Below, in pieces: positions 8,431 through 17,524 of a DNA stretch of 64,000 nucleotides (the first letter of the stretch is position 1; each line of letters starts with the position of its first letter). The DNA is from Candidatus Eiseniibacteriota bacterium (GTDB lineage Bacteria > Eisenbacteria > RBG-16-71-46). The notes below the pieces were generated by a model. It ran no database searches, had not been told where the DNA came from, and saw nothing but the letters and a program-made list of their open reading frames with translations. Where the stretch lies: contig JADJLL010000001.1 in NCBI GenBank assembly GCA_016710095.1, forward strand, positions 1-64,000, read 5' to 3'. The position numbers and the translations under genes are program-made.

Positions 8431-11400
8431 TGCCGAAGCGCACCGACATCAAGAAGATCATGGTCCTCGGCGCCGGCCCGATCGTCATCGGGCAGGCGTG
8501 CGAGTTCGACTATTCCGGCACGCAGGGCTGCCGCGCGCTCAAGTCGCTCGGCTTCGAGGTCGTGCTGCTGAACTCGAACCCGGCGACGATCATGACGGAC
8601 CCGGAGTTCGCGGACCGCACGTACGTCGAACCGCTGCTGCCCGAGATCGCCGAACGCATCATCGAGAAGGAGCGCCCCGACGCGCTGCTCCCGACGCTCG
8701 GCGGCCAGACCGCGCTCAACCTCGCGGTCGAACTCGCGCGCCGCGGCGTGCTCGAGGAGTACGGCGTGCAGTTGATCGGCGCGTCGCTGTCGGCCATCGA
8801 GACCGCCGAGGACCGCGACCTGTTCAAGAAGGCGATGGAGCGCGCGGGCCAGCTGCTGCCGAAGAGCGGCTACGCGACCAGCGTCGCCGACGCCGTCGCG
8901 CTCGGCGAGACGCTCGGCTATCCGCTCGTGATCCGCTCGTCGTTCACGCTCGGCGGCCAGGGCTCCGGGCTCGTGAAGGACCGCCGCCAGCTGCGCGAAG
9001 CCGCGCGCATCGGCATCGCGGCCAGCCCGAACGGCAGCATCCTGATCGAGGAGTGCCTGCTCGGCTGGAAGGAGTTCGAGCTCGAGGTCATGCGCGACCG
9101 CGCGGACAACGTGGTCATCGTCTGCGCGATCGAGAACTTCGATCCGATGGGCGTGCACACGGGCGACTCGATCACCGTCGCGCCGGCGCAGACGCTGAGC
9201 GATCACTGCTACCAGCGCATGCGGGACGCGGCGCTGCGCATCATCCGCGAGATCAAGATCGAGGCGGGCGGCTGCAACATCCAGTTCTCCGTCCATCCCG
9301 ACACGGGCGAGATGCGCATCATCGAGATGAACCCGCGCGTCTCGCGCAGCTCGGCGCTCGCGAGCAAGGCGACGGGCTTCCCGATCGCGAAGATCTCCGC
9401 GCTGCTCGCGGCCGGGCTCACGCTCGACGAGATCCCGAACGACATCACCAAGAAGACGCCCGCGTGCTTCGAGCCGTCGCTCGACTACTGCGTCGTGAAG
9501 ATCCCGCGCTGGGCGTTCGAGAAGTTCCGCGTCACCGAGCGCCGCCTGGGCACGCGCATGAAGTCGGTCGGCGAAGTCATGGCGATCGGCCGCACGTTCC
9601 CCGAGGCGCTGCTGAAGGGCTGGCGCGCGCTCGAGACCGGCGGCGACCTGCTGCCCGGCGCCGCGTCGCCGGAACAGATGGAAGAGCTCGAAGTCTCGCT
9701 GCCCGAGCCGAACCCCGACCGCCTGCGCGACCTGTTCCGCGCGCTCGCGGCCAACGTGACGCCAGCCGAGCTGTCGCGCCTCACGGGCATCGACCCGTGG
9801 TTCCTGCACCAGATGAAGCGCATCACGGACTTCGATCACCTGCTCCGCGACACGGGCTGGGACGAGGACCGCGTGCGCGCCGCGAAGCGCCTCGGCTTCT
9901 CGGACCGGCACCTCGCGTTCCGGTTCGGCATGAAGGAGCGCGAAGTGCGCGCGAAGCGCATCGCCGCCGGCATCGTGCCGGTGATGAAGGCCGTGGACAC
10001 GTGCGGCGCCGAGTTCGCCGCCGAGACGCCGTACTTCTATTCGACGTACGAGGAAGAGGACGAAGTGCCCGCGCCGCTCAAGCCGCGCGTGCTCATCCTC
10101 GGCAGCGGCCCCAACCGCATCGGGCAGGGACTCGAGTTCGACTACTGCTGCGTGCAGGCCGCGCTGGAACTCAAGACGCGCGGCTTCGAAGTGCTCATCG
10201 CGAACTCGAACCCCGAGACCGTGAGCACGGACTACGACGTCTCGAGCCGGCTGTACTTCGAGCCGCTCACGGCGGAGGACGTGCTGAACGTGGTCGACGC
10301 CGAGAAGCCGATCGGCGTGATCGTGCAGCTCGGCGGGCAGACGCCGCTCAAGCTCGCGAAGGCGCTGCACGAGGCCGGTGTGCCGATCCTCGGCACGTCG
10401 TACGACGGCCTCGACCTCGCCGAGAACCGTTCGCGCTTCCGCGAACTGATCGAGGAGCTGGGCCTGCTGCAGCCCGAGAGCCGCATCGCCGGTTCGCGCG
10501 AGACCGCGCTCGCCTGCGCGGACACGCTCGGCTATCCCGTGCTCGTGCGGCCGTCGTACGTGCTCGGCGGGCGCGGCATGCGCGTCGTGTATTCGCGCGA
10601 CGACCTCGAGGACTGGCTGCTGCGCGAGGCGCTCATCTCGAACGAAGAGCCCGTGCTGCTCGACAAGTTCCTCGAGGGCGCGCTCGAGATCGACGTGGAC
10701 GCGGTGTGCGACGGCGAGACCGTCCTGGTCGGCGCCGTGATGGAGCACATCGAGGAAGCCGGCATCCACTCCGGCGACTCCACGTGCGTCATTCCGCCGT
10801 TCACGCTCGGCGACCACACGATCAACGAAGTGCGGCGCATCACGGCCACGCTCGCGCGCGCGCTCGGCGTGAAGGGCCTGATGAACGTGCAGTACGCCGT
10901 GCGTCACGACCACGTGTACATCCTCGAAGCGAACCCGCGCGCCTCGCGCACGGTGCCGTTCGTGAGCAAGGCCGTGGGCATCCCGCTCGCGCGGCTCGCC
11001 GCGCGCGTCATGACCGGCGAGCGGCTGGCGGACATTCGCCCGCGGGAGCCCGAGGTCACGATGGTCAGCGTCAAGAAGCCCGTGCTACCGTTCAACCGCT
11101 TTCCGGGAGAAGACGCGCTGCTCGGCCCCGAAATGAAGTCCACGGGCGAGGTCATGGGCCGGGACCTCGACTTCGGGCGGGCGCTCGCCAAGGCGCACCT
11201 CGGCTCGGGCGAACCGCTGCCCACGTCCGGCACGGTGTTCCTGAGCATCCGCGACGACGACAAGCGCTCGATCACTTTCATGGCGAAGAAACTGGCCGAA
11301 CTGGGGTATGGACTGGTGGGCACGCGCGGCACCGCGCGGTTCCTGCGCCGCAACGGCATCCGCGTGCGCGAGGTGTTCAAGGTGCACGAAGGCCGTCCCC

Positions 11401-11618
11401 ACATCGTGGATCTCATGGAGAACGGAGAGGTGCAGCTCGTGATCAACACGCCGCTGGGCCGCCAGACCGAGTACGACGAGAAGGCCATCCGCGAACGCGC
11501 GGTGGCGCTCGGCATCCCGGTCATCACCACGGTGGCCGGCGCGATCGCGGCCGTCTCGGGCATGGAAGCGCTGCGCCGCGGGGCGCTCGACGTGACGGCG
11601 CTGCAGGAGGCGCTCTGA
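8430..11618 (+). CDS. carB: Carbamoyl-phosphate synthase large subunit
   Basis: Makes carbamoyl phosphate from bicarbonate, two ATP and ammonia delivered by CarA. The 1062-residue protein is uninterrupted. It starts RTDIKKIMVLGAGPIVIGQA and contains two homologous ATP-grasp halves: the first includes IEMNPRVSRSSALASKATG, the second begins near residue 555 with LILGSGPNRIGQGLEFDYCC and includes LEANPRASRTVPFVSK. The last about 120 residues form the allosteric MGS-like domain (DDDKRSITFMAKKLAELGYG, VINTPLG). ATG 8430 shares one base with the carA stop. Its stop is overlapped by a CTG start of a lipoprotein gene, with the ribosome-binding site of that gene inside the last carB codons. Confidence 0.98.
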   Translation: MPKRTDIKKIMVLGAGPIVIGQACEFDYSGTQGCRALKSLGFEVVLLNSNPATIMTDPEFADRTYVEPLLPEIAERIIEKERPDALLPTLGGQTALNLAVELARRGVLEEYGVQLIGASLSAIETAEDRDLFKKAMERAGQLLPKSGYATSVADAVALGETLGYPLVIRSSFTLGGQGSGLVKDRRQLREAARIGIAASPNGSILIEECLLGWKEFELEVMRDRADNVVIVCAIENFDPMGVHTGDSITVAPAQTLSDHCYQRMRDAALRIIREIKIEAGGCNIQFSVHPDTGEMRIIEMNPRVSRSSALASKATGFPIAKISALLAAGLTLDEIPNDITKKTPACFEPSLDYCVVKIPRWAFEKFRVTERRLGTRMKSVGEVMAIGRTFPEALLKGWRALETGGDLLPGAASPEQMEELEVSLPEPNPDRLRDLFRALAANVTPAELSRLTGIDPWFLHQMKRITDFDHLLRDTGWDEDRVRAAKRLGFSDRHLAFRFGMKEREVRAKRIAAGIVPVMKAVDTCGAEFAAETPYFYSTYEEEDEVPAPLKPRVLILGSGPNRIGQGLEFDYCCVQAALELKTRGFEVLIANSNPETVSTDYDVSSRLYFEPLTAEDVLNVVDAEKPIGVIVQLGGQTPLKLAKALHEAGVPILGTSYDGLDLAENRSRFRELIEELGLLQPESRIAGSRETALACADTLGYPVLVRPSYVLGGRGMRVVYSRDDLEDWLLREALISNEEPVLLDKFLEGALEIDVDAVCDGETVLVGAVMEHIEEAGIHSGDSTCVIPPFTLGDHTINEVRRITATLARALGVKGLMNVQYAVRHDHVYILEANPRASRTVPFVSKAVGIPLARLAARVMTGERLADIRPREPEVTMVSVKKPVLPFNRFPGEDALLGPEMKSTGEVMGRDLDFGRALAKAHLGSGEPLPTSGTVFLSIRDDDKRSITFMAKKLAELGYGLVGTRGTARFLRRNGIRVREVFKVHEGRPHIVDLMENGEVQLVINTPLGRQTEYDEKAIRERAVALGIPVITTVAGAIAAVSGMEALRRGALDVTALQEAL

Positions 11619-13414
11619 AGCGTTCCCGTCTCGCCGCGGCACTGCTGCTCGCGCTGACCCTCGCGTCGCTCGGTTCGTCGTGCGCGTACTACAACACGTT
11701 CTTCCTCGCGCGTCGGTACTACTTCAAGGCGACGAGCGGCGCGCCGTACGAACTGGAACGGCAGGGCGGCGGCACCGCGCAGCAGTACTCGCGGTCGATC
11801 GACTACTCGAAGAAGGTGCTCGGGCAGTACTCGAAGTCGAAGTGGGTGGACGACGCCTACCTGATGTGGGCGAAGAACCTCATCGGGCGCGACGATCCCC
11901 TGCAGACGATCAACATGCTGCAGAGTTTCGCGGACCAGTTCCCGAAGAGCGAGCTGAAGCCCGAAGCGAAGTTCTACCTCGGGCTCGCGTACCGCAACGC
12001 GCGCAAGTACCCGCAGGCGGTCTCGGCCTTCGACGAGTTCCTCACGCTGACGAACAAGCACCCGCTGCTGCCGTACGCGCACTACGAGCGCTCGAAGGCG
12101 CTCATGTCGCTGCAGCGCTACCGCGAGGCGGCCGACGGCGCGGGCGTCGTGCTGCAGCGCTGGCCCAAGCACCTGCTCGCCGACCGCGCGCTGCGCCAGC
12201 GCGCCGAGGCGCGGCTGCAGCAGGGCGACTACCTCGCCGCGCGCGAGGACTTCCGCGTGATCGGCAAGCGCGCGGTGAGCGAAGCCGACCGCTTCGACTT
12301 CTTCATGCGCGAGGTGGACTGCCTCGAGTCCGCGCGCGAGTTCGACCAGGCGCTCGCGCTGCTGCGCGGCGAGCTTTCGCACACGCCGCCTCCGCCGGCG
12401 ACGGTCGCGGGGCAGTTGCCGCCCTCGGGCTCGGATCATTTCGGCCGCCTCACCATGCGCATCGGCACCGTGCAGCTGCTCGCCGGCAAGTTCGACGAAG
12501 CGGTCGCCGAGTACCGCAAGGTCCTCACGGACTATCCGAAGACCGCGATCGCGGCCGAGGCGCAGTACCGCATCGCCTACGGCTACGAAGCCGTCGCGGA
12601 CAACTTCGAGCGCGCGCAGCAGGAGTACGGGCTCGTGAAGGACCAGTTCGGCATGTCGAACTACACGCAGCAGGCGCAGACGCGTTCGGACGATCTCTCG
12701 CGGATCATGCAATACCGCAAGGGTGGCGCGGGCGCGGACTCGCTCGAGAAGAAGGCCGAGGCCGGCTTCCTGACCGCGGAGCGCTTCCTGTTCCAGCTCG
12801 ACAAGCCCGATCGCGCGCTCGAGGAGTACGCGCGCGTGGTCGCCGAGTATCCGAAGACCGCCGCCGCGGGCCGCGCGTTGAACGCGCAGGCCTGGGTGCT
12901 GCGCCGCAAGCTCGACCGTCCGGCCGCCGCCGACTCGATGAACTGGCGCGTCATTCACGAGTATCCCGCGACCGAGGCGCAGATCGCCGCGCGCGACTAC
13001 CTCGAGGCCGCGGGGCAGACGGTGCCCGACTCGCTCATCAAGTTCCCCGTGCCGAAGGTGCCCGAGCGCGACACGACGGCCGCGCTGACGCCGGTGCCTG
13101 CGAACACGCCGCCGCTCGGCTTCGGTCCCGGCGCGATGTCGCACGAGGATTCGCTCGCGTGGCAGCGCACGCGAGCGCGCATGACGCCGGTGCCCGGCGA
13201 CAGCGCGATGATGCACGAGATGCGCAACCTGTACCCGAACGATCCGCGCTTCGGTCCCGGAGGCGCGGGCGTGCAGCGCGACTCGCTCGGCCGTCCGATC
13301 AATCCGTATCCGCCGCGCAACAACGTGCCGCCCGGCATGCCCGTTCCGGGCGCCGGCGTGATGCAGCCCGGCGTGCTGCCGCAGGATTCCTCGTACACGA
13401 GGGAACGGCGTTGA
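11615..13414 (+). CDS. TPR-repeat lipoprotein embedded in the pyr operon, CTG start
   Basis: A 599-residue predicted lipoprotein. The open frame enters from the carB end with no ATG, GTG or TTG before the signal peptide; CTG 11615 gives a sensible start (KRSRLAAALLLALTLASLGS then SC) and has a near-perfect AGGAGG at 11605-11610, four bases upstream. The cysteine in GSSCAYYNTFF would be the lipidated residue; the CAYYNTF start is common in FCB-group lipoproteins. The rest is tetratricopeptide-like helical repeats similar to BamD/YbgF-type envelope proteins (e.g. EAKFYLGLAYRNARKYPQAV, EAQYRIAYGYEAVADNFERA), then a Pro/Met-rich tail. It does not belong to pyrimidine synthesis by family. It overlaps carB and pyrK by four bases each. 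Confidence 0.85.
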   Translation: MKRSRLAAALLLALTLASLGSSCAYYNTFFLARRYYFKATSGAPYELERQGGGTAQQYSRSIDYSKKVLGQYSKSKWVDDAYLMWAKNLIGRDDPLQTINMLQSFADQFPKSELKPEAKFYLGLAYRNARKYPQAVSAFDEFLTLTNKHPLLPYAHYERSKALMSLQRYREAADGAGVVLQRWPKHLLADRALRQRAEARLQQGDYLAAREDFRVIGKRAVSEADRFDFFMREVDCLESAREFDQALALLRGELSHTPPPPATVAGQLPPSGSDHFGRLTMRIGTVQLLAGKFDEAVAEYRKVLTDYPKTAIAAEAQYRIAYGYEAVADNFERAQQEYGLVKDQFGMSNYTQQAQTRSDDLSRIMQYRKGGAGADSLEKKAEAGFLTAERFLFQLDKPDRALEEYARVVAEYPKTAAAGRALNAQAWVLRRKLDRPAAADSMNWRVIHEYPATEAQIAARDYLEAAGQTVPDSLIKFPVPKVPERDTTAALTPVPANTPPLGFGPGAMSHEDSLAWQRTRARMTPVPGDSAMMHEMRNLYPNDPRFGPGGAGVQRDSLGRPINPYPPRNNVPPGMPVPGAGVMQPGVLPQDSSYTRERR

Positions 13415-14319
13415 GCGCTGCCGAGTCGAAGCGCAAGCCCGGAGCGAAGCGCGCCGCGTGGTCGCAGGTGACCGCGCGCGTGCGCGAACAGCGCGACTAC
13501 GCCGAAGGTTTCCGCTGGCTCGACCTCGACGTGCCCGCCGAGTTCGGCGAGCCGGTCGCGGGCCAGTTCGTGCAGCTGCTGCTCGAGTCGCCTTCGCCCG
13601 TGCTGCTGCCGCGCCCGATGAGCGTGGCCGGCGTCACGCGCCGCGGCGCGAAGACGACGATCGGATTCCTCTACGCGCCCGTCGGCGCGGGCACGCGCGT
13701 GCTCGCGTCGCTCGAGCCCGGCGAGACCGTGCGCATCACGGGGCCGCTCGGGCAGGGCTTCCCGCTCGACGAGCCCGGCACGCCGGTGCTCATCGCGGGC
13801 GGACGCGGACTCGCGCCGCTGCTCATGGCGGCCGAAGCGCTCGCGAAGCAGCGTCGTTCGTGCGAGTTCGTGTTCGGCGCGCGCAACAAGTCGCTGCTGA
13901 TCGGGCTGAACGTCGCGAAGGACGTGCTCGCCAAGCGCGGCGGGCGGCTGCACCTGTGCACCGACGACGGCTCGCGCGGGCTGCACGGCAACGTGATCGA
14001 CGTGCTCGACAAGATCTCGCCCAAGCTCGAAGCGCCGCTCGTGATTCACGCGTGCGGTCCGCACGGCATGCTCGGCGCGATCGCGCGCTGGGCGCTGGCG
14101 AACGGCGCGCGTGCACACCTCGTCATGGAGAGCGTGATGGCGTGCGGCACCGGCGTGTGCCGCGGCTGCCCGCTGCCGCGCTCGGCCGAGGCGCGCGACC
14201 GCGTGCTCGCGACCGGCGATGCAGCCTCCGCGCTGCAGGGCAATCCCGAGTGGGCCATGTGCTGCACCGACGGGCCGGTGTTCGAAGCGCGCGAACTCGA
14301 CTGGGACCGGGTCGAATGA
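13411..14319 (+). CDS. pyrK: Dihydroorotate dehydrogenase electron transfer subunit
   Basis: Passes electrons from PyrD through FAD and a 2Fe-2S cluster to NAD. In this 302-residue protein the FAD-binding motif is LPRPMSVAG, the NAD-binding glycine-rich stretch is VLIAGGRGLAPLLMAAEAL, and the cluster ligands are the cysteines of ACGTGVCRGC plus a later WAMCCTDGPVF, the usual PyrK ending. The C-C pair near the end is a small variation on the single cysteine often seen there. TTG 13411 overlaps the stop of the lipoprotein gene (TTGA), and the stop overlaps the ATG of pyrD. Presence of pyrK predicts that PyrD is the NAD-dependent class 1B enzyme. Confidence 0.95.
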   Translation: MSAAESKRKPGAKRAAWSQVTARVREQRDYAEGFRWLDLDVPAEFGEPVAGQFVQLLLESPSPVLLPRPMSVAGVTRRGAKTTIGFLYAPVGAGTRVLASLEPGETVRITGPLGQGFPLDEPGTPVLIAGGRGLAPLLMAAEALAKQRRSCEFVFGARNKSLLIGLNVAKDVLAKRGGRLHLCTDDGSRGLHGNVIDVLDKISPKLEAPLVIHACGPHGMLGAIARWALANGARAHLVMESVMACGTGVCRGCPLPRSAEARDRVLATGDAASALQGNPEWAMCCTDGPVFEARELDWDRVE

Positions 14320-15305
14320 GCCACGGACACGCCTGGGGCAAGCCGGTCGCCGAGAAGCGCGTGGACCTGTCCGTGCGCATCGGATCGCTCACGCTCCGCA
14401 ATCCCGTCCTCACCGCGAGCGGCACGTTCGGCTACGGCGACGAGTACTCGCACGTCGTGGACCTGCGCGCTCGGCGGCGTGGTGACCAAGACGGTCACGG
14501 TGCATCCGCGCCCGGGCAACGGCCCGACGCGCATCGCCGAGACCGCGAGCGGCATGCTCAACTCGATCGGGCTCGAGAACGTCGGGCTGGAGCGCTTTCG
14601 CGACGAGAAGCTGCCGCGGCTGCGCGCGCTCGACGCGACCGTGATCGCGAGCATCGGCGGCGAGACCGCCGAGGAGCTCGAGGAACTGCTCGGTGCGCTC
14701 GGCGGCCAGGAGGGCGTCGGCGCGTTCGAGGTGAACTTCTCGTGCCCGAACGTCGCCGCGGGCGGCGCGCGCTACTGGGCCGATCCCGCGCGGCTCGAAG
14801 CGACCGTGAAGCGCCTGCGCCCGCTCACCGCGCGGCCGCTGATCGCGAAGCTCTCGCCCGACGTGACCGACATCCGCGCGACCGCGCGCGCCTGTGAAGC
14901 GGGCGGCGCGGACGGGCTGACGTGCGTGAACACGTTCGTCGGCATGGCGATCGATCTCGAGCGCATGCGCAGCAAGCTCGGCAAGGCGACCGGCGGCCTG
15001 AGCGGTCCCGCGATCAAGCCGCTCGCGCTCGCGCGCTGTCACGAGGCCGCGCACGCCGTGCGCATTCCCGTGATCGGCTCGGGCGGCATTTCCAGCGGGC
15101 GTGACGCGCTCGAGTTCATCGCCGCGGGCGCTGCCGCCGTGCAGGTCGGCACCGCGACCTTCGTGGAGCCCGGCGCATCGTCGCGCGTGGTGGACGAGAT
15201 GCGCGCGTGGCTCGCCGCGCACGGCGTGGCGCGCGTCGAGGACTTTCGCGGCATGTTCGCCGCCCCGCGGCGCAGGGGAGCGCCGCTCCGGAGATTCGTG
15301 CATGA
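14316..15305 (+). CDS. pyrD: Dihydroorotate dehydrogenase (NAD+), catalytic subunit, frameshifted
   Basis: Oxidises dihydroorotate to orotate together with PyrK. The first frame covers SLTLRNPVLTASGTFGYGDE and breaks near 14468; the family sequence resumes two bases out of frame as GGVVTKTVTVHPRPGN. Restoring a lost CG dinucleotide at 14468 would read D-L-R-A-L-G-G-V-V and fix it. The catalytic cysteine of class 1B enzymes is in FEVNFSCPN, and the phosphate-binding end IPVIGSGGISSGRDALEFI is intact. The reading frame then runs past the start of pyrF without a stop; a stop at 15303-15305 exists in another frame and would give the usual ATGA overlap, so a second indel near 15260-15300 is likely. 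The true C-terminus is therefore uncertain. Confidence 0.88.
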
Positions 15306-16027
15306 GTCCGTCCGCGGAGTTCGCTGTCGCTTTCGACGTCGCCACGCTGCCCGAAGCGCTCGCGCTCGACGACGCGCTGGGCGAGGGGCCGGAGTTCGCG
15401 AAGCTCGGGCTCGAGCTGTTCGCCGCCGAAGGGCCGGCGGTCGTGCGCGGGTTCAAGGCGCGCGGACGGCGCGTGTTCCTCGACCTCAAGCTGCACGACA
15501 TCCCGAACACCGTGAAGGGCGCGGCGGCTTCGGCCGCGCGGCTCGGCGCCGACCTGCTCACCGTGCACGCGACCGGCGGCCCCGAGATGATCGCCGCCGC
15601 CGTGCAGGGCATCCGCGAGGCGGGCGGCACGACGCGCGTGGTCGCGGTCACGATCCTCACGAGCCACGATCCCGCGCACATGCCGCCGGGCTTCGCGCAG
15701 CCGTTCGACCTCGACCGCACGGTGATCGCGCTCACGCGCATGTCGCTCGAGGCCGGCGCCGCGGGCATCGTGTGCGCCGCACCCGACCTGAGGCGCTGCG
15801 CGCGGCACTGGGCCCGACGTTCTACGCGATCACGCCCGGCATCCGCATGAGCGGCGGCGCGACGCACGACCAGAAGCGCGTCGCCACCGTCGAAGGCGCC
15901 GTACGCGACGGCGCGAGCCTGCTCGTGCTCGGCCGCGCGGTCACCGGTGCCGCCGATCCGCGCGGCGCGCTGCTCGCGGCGCGCGAGGACGCGAAGCGCG
16001 ACAGGCGCGGGCCCAGCAGGCGCATAG
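15302..16027 (+). CDS. pyrF: Orotidine 5'-phosphate decarboxylase, frameshifted near the C-terminus
   Basis: Catalyses the last step to UMP. The protein from ATG 15302 has the catalytic D-x-K-x-x-D motif in VFLDLKLHDIPNTVKGAAA and the usual beta-barrel pattern of group I enzymes. At about 15791 one base seems lost: the continuation ALRAALGPTFYAITPGIRMS and LLVLGRAVTGAADP lies in another frame. This second part contains the phosphate-binding G-I-R and G-R segments that the family needs. The natural end is unclear; a stop at 16025-16027 in the third frame is the best guess. It is the last gene of the operon, and no pyrE (orotate phosphoribosyltransferase) follows, so that step is encoded elsewhere. 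Confidence 0.88.
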
Positions 16028-16509
16028 GCCGGCGCTCCCCGCGGGCAGTCGGGCGAAGGAGTGGCCCGCGCGCGAGCGGCCCGGCCCTTCGAGCCACTCC
16101 AGCTTTTCGCGGCCACTGGTCACCGCCGTGCTTTGCCGGCTGCTCGTTCGGGGCGGCACGCCGCCTCGAGGGCAGGCTTCCGATGGCGAGGTCCCGGCCA
16201 GCCCAGCTCGCTCGTGCCGGGCGACTTCGAGACCGCCCTGCCTTCGGCAGGGCGACGATCGACGGACACTCGGCCGTCCACGCCGTGGCCCGGCTCCTGC
16301 CCGCTTCCGGCCGGACCTGCTGCGCGGGGACGCCGCGCGAGCACCATGATGGCGGGCGAGGGGTCCGGCTGAGCATCCGCGCCAGGACGATCTATCTGGA
16401 GCTGCTCGGGCGCACCGTGCGGTTCGCGATCGCCAAGAATGGCGCGGGCGGCGCGACCCGATCGGCAACCCGGCCGGCTCGTGTGGCACGAGCAGTCCTG
16501 CCGCGGGCG
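16028..16509. other. Intergenic region between convergent genes, no gene seen
   Basis: About 480 bases between the end of pyrF and the end of the leftward EamA gene. No reading frame resembles a protein family on either strand. It is rich in short inverted repeats, the clearest being the hairpin at 16234-16254. It may contain the 3' ends of both flanking genes if their frames are shifted. Confidence 0.4.
16234..16254. terminator. Strong GC hairpin, possible transcription end between convergent genes
   Basis: CGCCCTGCC pairs perfectly with GGCAGGGCG around the loop TTC. It stands between two gene ends that face each other, where a terminator is expected. No T-run follows on either strand, so the role is tentative. 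Confidence 0.4.
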
Positions 16510-17424
16510 TCAAGCGCAGGAACAGCACGACCACGCCGGCCACTGCGACCGCGGCGCCCAGCAGGGCGCGCGCGGTCAGCTTTTCGCCGTTCATGCGCGA
16601 GGCGATGAACATGGAGAAGATCGGATAGCTCGCGGTGATCGACGCGGCCACGCCCGTGTCGATGTAGCGGATGGCGGTCAGCGACAGCGTCACGCCGAGG
16701 AACGGGCCCATGAACGCGCCGCCCACCATGAACGCGCTCGCGCGCCGGTCGCGCAGGCCCGCCAGCGTCTCGCGCATGGCGCGTCCCAGGCCGCGAGCAG
16801 CCACATGAACACGGCCGCCGTGCTCACGCGGATCACCGTCGCGCTCAGCGGATCGATGCCGGTCTTGAGCGCCATCTTGCTCAGCACGTAGCCGCCGGCC
16901 TGGCCGACCGCGCCGAGCAGCGCGGCGAAGATCCCCATCGCGACCGAGCCCTCGGCGTGTTCGTGCGCGATGTCGCTGCGCGCGCTCACGACCCACGCGA
17001 TGCCGCCGAGCGTCATGCTCATGCCGAGCACGACGAGCGGGCCCGGTGATTCGTGCAGCACGGGCCATGCGATGAGCGCGGTGAAGATCGGCGCGCTCGA
17101 GGCGATCAGCGCCGCGCGGCCGGGACCGAGAATGACGAGCGAGCGGAAGTACCACGTGTCGCCGAAGACGAACCCGATGATCCCGGAGAACGTGAGCAGC
17201 AGGATCTGCTGCTGCGTCGCCCACACGGGCCAGGGCGCGCCGCGCGTGACGAGCAGCGCGGTGGCGAGCAGGAGGCAGGCCGTGGTGATGCGCAGCCGAT
17301 TCAGGACGCGCGAACCCATCACGCGTCCTGCGGCGGCGAAGAAGTTGGATCCCGTGGCCCAGCAGGCGGCCGTCCCCAACGCGGCGAGCTCTCCGGCGAA
17401 TCTCACGCGGCGCACTATGCGCAC
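16510..17424 (-). CDS. EamA/DMT-family transporter, frameshifted
   Basis: An inner-membrane protein of the drug/metabolite transporter superfamily with the usual two EamA repeats, about 300 residues. ATG 17424 starts ELAALGTAACWATGSNFFAA, the typical first helix; SLVILGPGRAALIASSAPIF marks the first repeat. Near 16790 the frame changes, and the second repeat continues as MRETLAGLRDRRASAFMVGG and VAASITASYPIFSMFIASRM, ending with AGVVVLFLR. A stop at 16510-16512 in a third frame is the likely natural end, so a second indel is suspected there. Substrates of such proteins are metabolites or amino acids and cannot be told from sequence. It stands alone, convergent with pyrF and 100 bases downstream of the secreted-protein gene. 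Confidence 0.8.
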
Positions 17425-17524
17425 GAAAGTCGCGGGATCGCGAAGATCCTTCGGCGATCGGCCACCGCCCCGCCGAGGCCACCGGTGGCCGTCGACGTCT
17501 CCCGCCGAATCCGTTCGGCGCGAC

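Noticed and set aside
8010..10913. A 967-codon minus-strand open frame opposite carB
   Set aside because: carB is complete and conserved on the plus strand; the opposite frame is His/Arg/Val-rich noise produced by high third-position GC.
17477..17490. Perfect 14-bp palindrome GGCCACCGGTGGCC
   Set aside because: It lies just upstream of the EamA gene, but such short GC palindromes are expected by chance in this composition and nothing else supports an operator.
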